Source of the DNA: Sanderia malayensis
Lineage: Eukaryota > Cnidaria > Scyphozoa > Semaeostomeae > Pelagiidae
DNA length: 64,000 nucleotides
Assembly: GCA_013076295.1 (NCBI GenBank)
Contig: RQOL01000699.1
Coordinates: forward strand, 6,510,104 to 6,574,103
Direction: 5' to 3'
Shown: in pieces, positions 62,204 to 64,000 of the stretch
Layout of the letters: every line of letters starts with the position of its first letter
How positions within the stretch are numbered: position 1 is the first letter of the stretch
Made by a program: the position numbers and the translations under genes
The notes under the pieces: generated by a model
The model's database searches: none
Seen by the model: only the letters and a program-made list of their open reading frames with translations
What the model was told of the DNA's origin: nothing

Positions 62204-62626
62204 AGTATGTATTGTAGGGTATGTATTGTAGGGTATTTATTGTAGGGTATGTATTGTATGGTATTTATTGTAGGGTATGTTATGTAGGGTTTGTATTGTA
62301 GGGTACGTATTGTAGGGTATGTTATGTAGGGTATGTATTGTAGGGTATGTATTGTAAGGTATGTATTGTAGGGTATGTATTGTAGGGCATTTATTGTAGG
62401 GTATGTATTGTAGGGTATGTTATGTAGGGTATGTGTTGTAGGGTATGTATTGTAGGGTATGTATTGTAAGGTATGTATTGTAGGGTATGTATTGTAGGGT
62501 ATGTATTGTAGGGTATTTATTGTAGGATTTGTATTGTAGGATATGTATTGTAGGGTATGTATTGTAGGGTATGTATTGTAAGGTATGTATTGTAGGGTAT
62601 GTATTGTAGGGTTTGTATGTATGTAT
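62204..62626 (+). repeat. 14-bp satellite, element 6
   Basis: About 30 imperfect GTAGGGTATGTATT units. The 194-codon minus-strand frame here is only the translated repeat. Confidence 0.9.
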
Positions 62627-62731
62627 CGGCATGAGCGGCAGCGAATGCAGCGCGTGAAGCGTGCCAACTAGATTAAGCTTTGTCTACTTGACGGGCTCCG
62701 GGGAGGGAGCGAAGCGACCGAACCCGGCCCA
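62627..62731 (+). repeat. Internal 3' module without CTAG, element 6
   Basis: The hairpin reads GCGCGT-GAA-GCGTGC, pairing with two wobbles. It ends CCCGGCCCATG, then TATG repeats (62732-62868). Confidence 0.85.
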
Positions 62732-62868
62732 TGTATGTATGTATGTATGTATGTATGTATGTATGTATGTATGTATGTATGTATGTATGCATGTATGTAT
62801 GTAGGTATGTAGGTATGTATGTAGGTATGTATGTATGTAGGTATGTATGTATGTATGTATGTATGTAT

Positions 62869-62974
62869 GGGCATGAGCGGGAGCGAATGCAGCGCGCGAA
62901 GCACGCCAACCACATTAAACTTTTGTTGCTTGGGGGCTCCGGGGAGGGAGCGTAGCGACCGGGCCCCCGGCTAG
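62869..62974 (+). repeat. 3'-terminal module of element 6
   Basis: It ends GGGCCCCCGGCTAG at 62974. TC of element 7 follows with no spacer. Confidence 0.85.
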
Positions 62975-63027
62975 TCTAATATATATATTCTACGGAGTCA
63001 CGTGATGACGCACTTTCCTTGCCAAAA

Positions 63028-63075
63028 ACAATAGATTCGACCCGAAACAATAGGTCGAACGCCCCAAAACAATGG
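63028..63075 (+). promoter_or_regulatory. 5'-end iteron-like ACAAT repeats, element 7
   Basis: ACAATAG 63028, ACAATAG 63047 and ACAATGG 63069, spaced 19 and 22. The sequence between the repeats is unlike the other elements, yet the core and the spacing remain. Confidence 0.6.
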
Positions 63076-63697
63076 GCCGAAATGGCGAACGAGGTATCCA
63101 TAAAGGCTTTTTTGTGAGGCCCTTAATCTGCCCTATTTTTAAGTGAGCTGTTCCTTGCCGGCTGAACCAGAAAGTTATCTATATGAGAGCTTACAGTTTC
63201 GACTAAAAGGTTAGGAAATTCCTCGTTAAAGTTCGCCTAATTGGCTATCACAAAAAAACTACAGTTTACGGTGGCGAAAATTCCAAATTTGCGTTGCGAA
63301 CTCCATTTTCGAACCACATATTCGCTGTTCACGTGACCAGTTTCGCCTTTTGCAGCAAGTTGATTGGCTCTTTTGCGACTTCACGAGAACAGTTGCGATG
63401 CTTAGGCCTAATGTAAACATGCCCAAAGTTTTAATCAACAAATTATGATAAGGGATTATCAGGCGAGCCAAGCTGTTGTAAAAGGAGTAGGCAGAGGCAT
63501 GAGCATAAGCATATGCAGCACACAATGTGCGCCCTATCAGTCAATGCTTTTTGATAATGGGTAGACAGGCGAGCGCAGCGAGCTAACCCATTGTATGTGA
63601 GCTTGACAGGGGCATGAGCGTAAGCGAAAGCAGCGCACAAAGTGCACCAACCACAGGCGAGCGTAGCGAGCTAGCCCATGGTACGTGGGGTCGAAAG

Positions 63698-63803
63698 AGG
63701 CATGAGCGTATGGGAATGCAGCGCACGAAGTGCGCCAACCACAGTAAGTTTTTTTCACTTGCCCCCCTCCGGGAAGGGAGCGAACGCAAGCGCCCCCGGT
63801 TAG
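63698..63803 (+). repeat. 3'-terminal module of element 7
   Basis: AGGCATGAGCG, hairpin GCGCAC-GAA-GTGCGC, CTCCGGGAAGGGAGCG, then CGCCCCCGGTTAG. Confidence 0.8.
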
Positions 63804-63816
63804 TTCATTCAAGATT
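63804..63816 (+). repeat. Right copy of 13-bp direct repeat flanking the array
   Basis: TTCATTCAAGATT directly follows the TTAG end of element 7. It is identical to 4939-4951. Confidence 0.85.
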
Positions 63817-63832
63817 CTCCTTCTCCTTACAG

Positions 63833-63973
63833 TTTTGGGACGATGATCCTGATAAAGCAGAATTTTGTGAAGCCCAACAAATTTTGATTCATCGGGTGCA
63901 TTTCCATGGGCTAGCAAAACACATCGATATGGCATATTTTCCCAGTTTCACGCATAAATCTAACAATCCTTAA
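63833..63973 (+). CDS. Putative terminal exon of a host gene
   Basis: A pyrimidine tract and TTACAG end at 63832. The frame that follows reads FWDDDPDKAEFCEAQQILIH, then FHGLAKHIDMAYFPSF, and stops at TAA 63971-63973. The composition is protein-like and not repeat-derived. It lies outside the array, so the Helitrons would sit in an intron or upstream of this gene. The family is unrecognised and no matching upstream exon is seen in the window. Confidence 0.35.
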   Translation, partial: FWDDDPDKAEFCEAQQILIHRVHFHGLAKHIDMAYFPSFTHKSNNP

Positions 63974-64000
63974 TCATTTTTTTGATGTTCCCCGTTCCTG

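Larger units (their letters stand above)
60743..62974 (+). mobile_element. Helitron element 6, short non-autonomous
   Basis: It starts TCTCTATTATATAATCTACG, preceded by GGGATGG, and ends GGGCCCCCGGCTAG. It has the same make-up as element 2: long 5' region, satellite, internal 3' module, TATG repeats, terminal module. No gene is present. Confidence 0.85.
62975..63803 (+). mobile_element. Helitron element 7, minimal, diverged subfamily
   Basis: 829 bases, starting TCTAATATATATATTCTACG and ending CGCCCCCGGTTAG (TTAG instead of CTAG). The 5' tip shares CACGTGA, three ACAAT repeats and ATCCATAAAGGCTTTTTT with the others, but most of the rest differs. The 3' part holds three successive copies, two of them partial, of the 3' module, starting near 63495, 63609 and 63698, joined by GGCGAGCGCAGCGAGCTAAC-type linkers. 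No gene is present. Confidence 0.75.

Noticed and set aside
62083..62667. 194-codon minus-strand frame rich in Tyr, Ile, Pro and Thr
   Set aside because: It is the 14-bp satellite read as a 14-residue repeat. The same holds for the frames at 5975-6208 and 47283-47579.
62668..62955. Frames of MYVC or IHTY repeats near 62668-62955, and similar ones at 6150-6338, 26882-27184 and 28495-28791
   Set aside because: Translation of the TATG microsatellite and the 3' module, with no protein character.

Overview
The window is animal genomic DNA dominated by Helitron rolling-circle transposons. Introns, TATA boxes, polyadenylation signals, AT-rich spacers and two 100-N assembly gaps mark it as a eukaryotic scaffold. 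A broken DUF6589-type gene at the left edge suggests a cnidarian, possibly an anthozoan. That assignment is inference.

Layout: 1-4938 is older sequence holding the DUF6589-like pseudogene. From 4953 to 63803 there is a head-to-tail array, all on the + strand, of seven Helitrons: 4953-23523, 23524-27153, 27154-43485, 43486-46269, 46270-58234, 60743-62974 and 62975-63803. At most junctions the CTAG end of one copy is followed with no spacer by the TC start of the next. One 2.5 kb stretch of different DNA (58235-60742) interrupts the array. The last 200 bases look like the end of a host gene: a 3' splice site and a short terminal exon. A 13-base direct repeat (TTCATTCAAGATT) lies just outside both ends of the array.

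Three elements are long and carry a Rep-helicase gene of eight exons, about 1,668 codons in the best copy: an N-terminal basic, Gln/Pro-rich region, a Cys-rich finger, an HUH Rep nuclease and a PIF1-type helicase. Copy A (8264-14552) has a single stop codon, in a small exon whose skipping would keep the frame. Copy B (30642-36181) has lost the tyrosine part of the nuclease. Copy C (49669-55816) has a changed HUH motif, two stops and a frameshift. Four short elements keep only the ends and satellite DNA and would depend on Rep made elsewhere.

Downstream of the Rep gene, elements 1 and 3 carry about 7-9 kb with further conserved exons of unknown function: a small lysine-rich protein gene (three copies), a conserved terminal exon followed by AATAAA, a possible minus-strand gene and several isolated exons. 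Each long element also has a 14-bp satellite (GTAGGGTATGTATT type) and a copy of the 3'-end hairpin module in its 5' part.

The observations most worth checking are the zero-spacer junctions, iteron-like repeats of about 20 bp at both element ends (ACAATGG at the 5' end, ACGAGG at the 3' end), a covarying hairpin in the 3' module, and the accessory genes.
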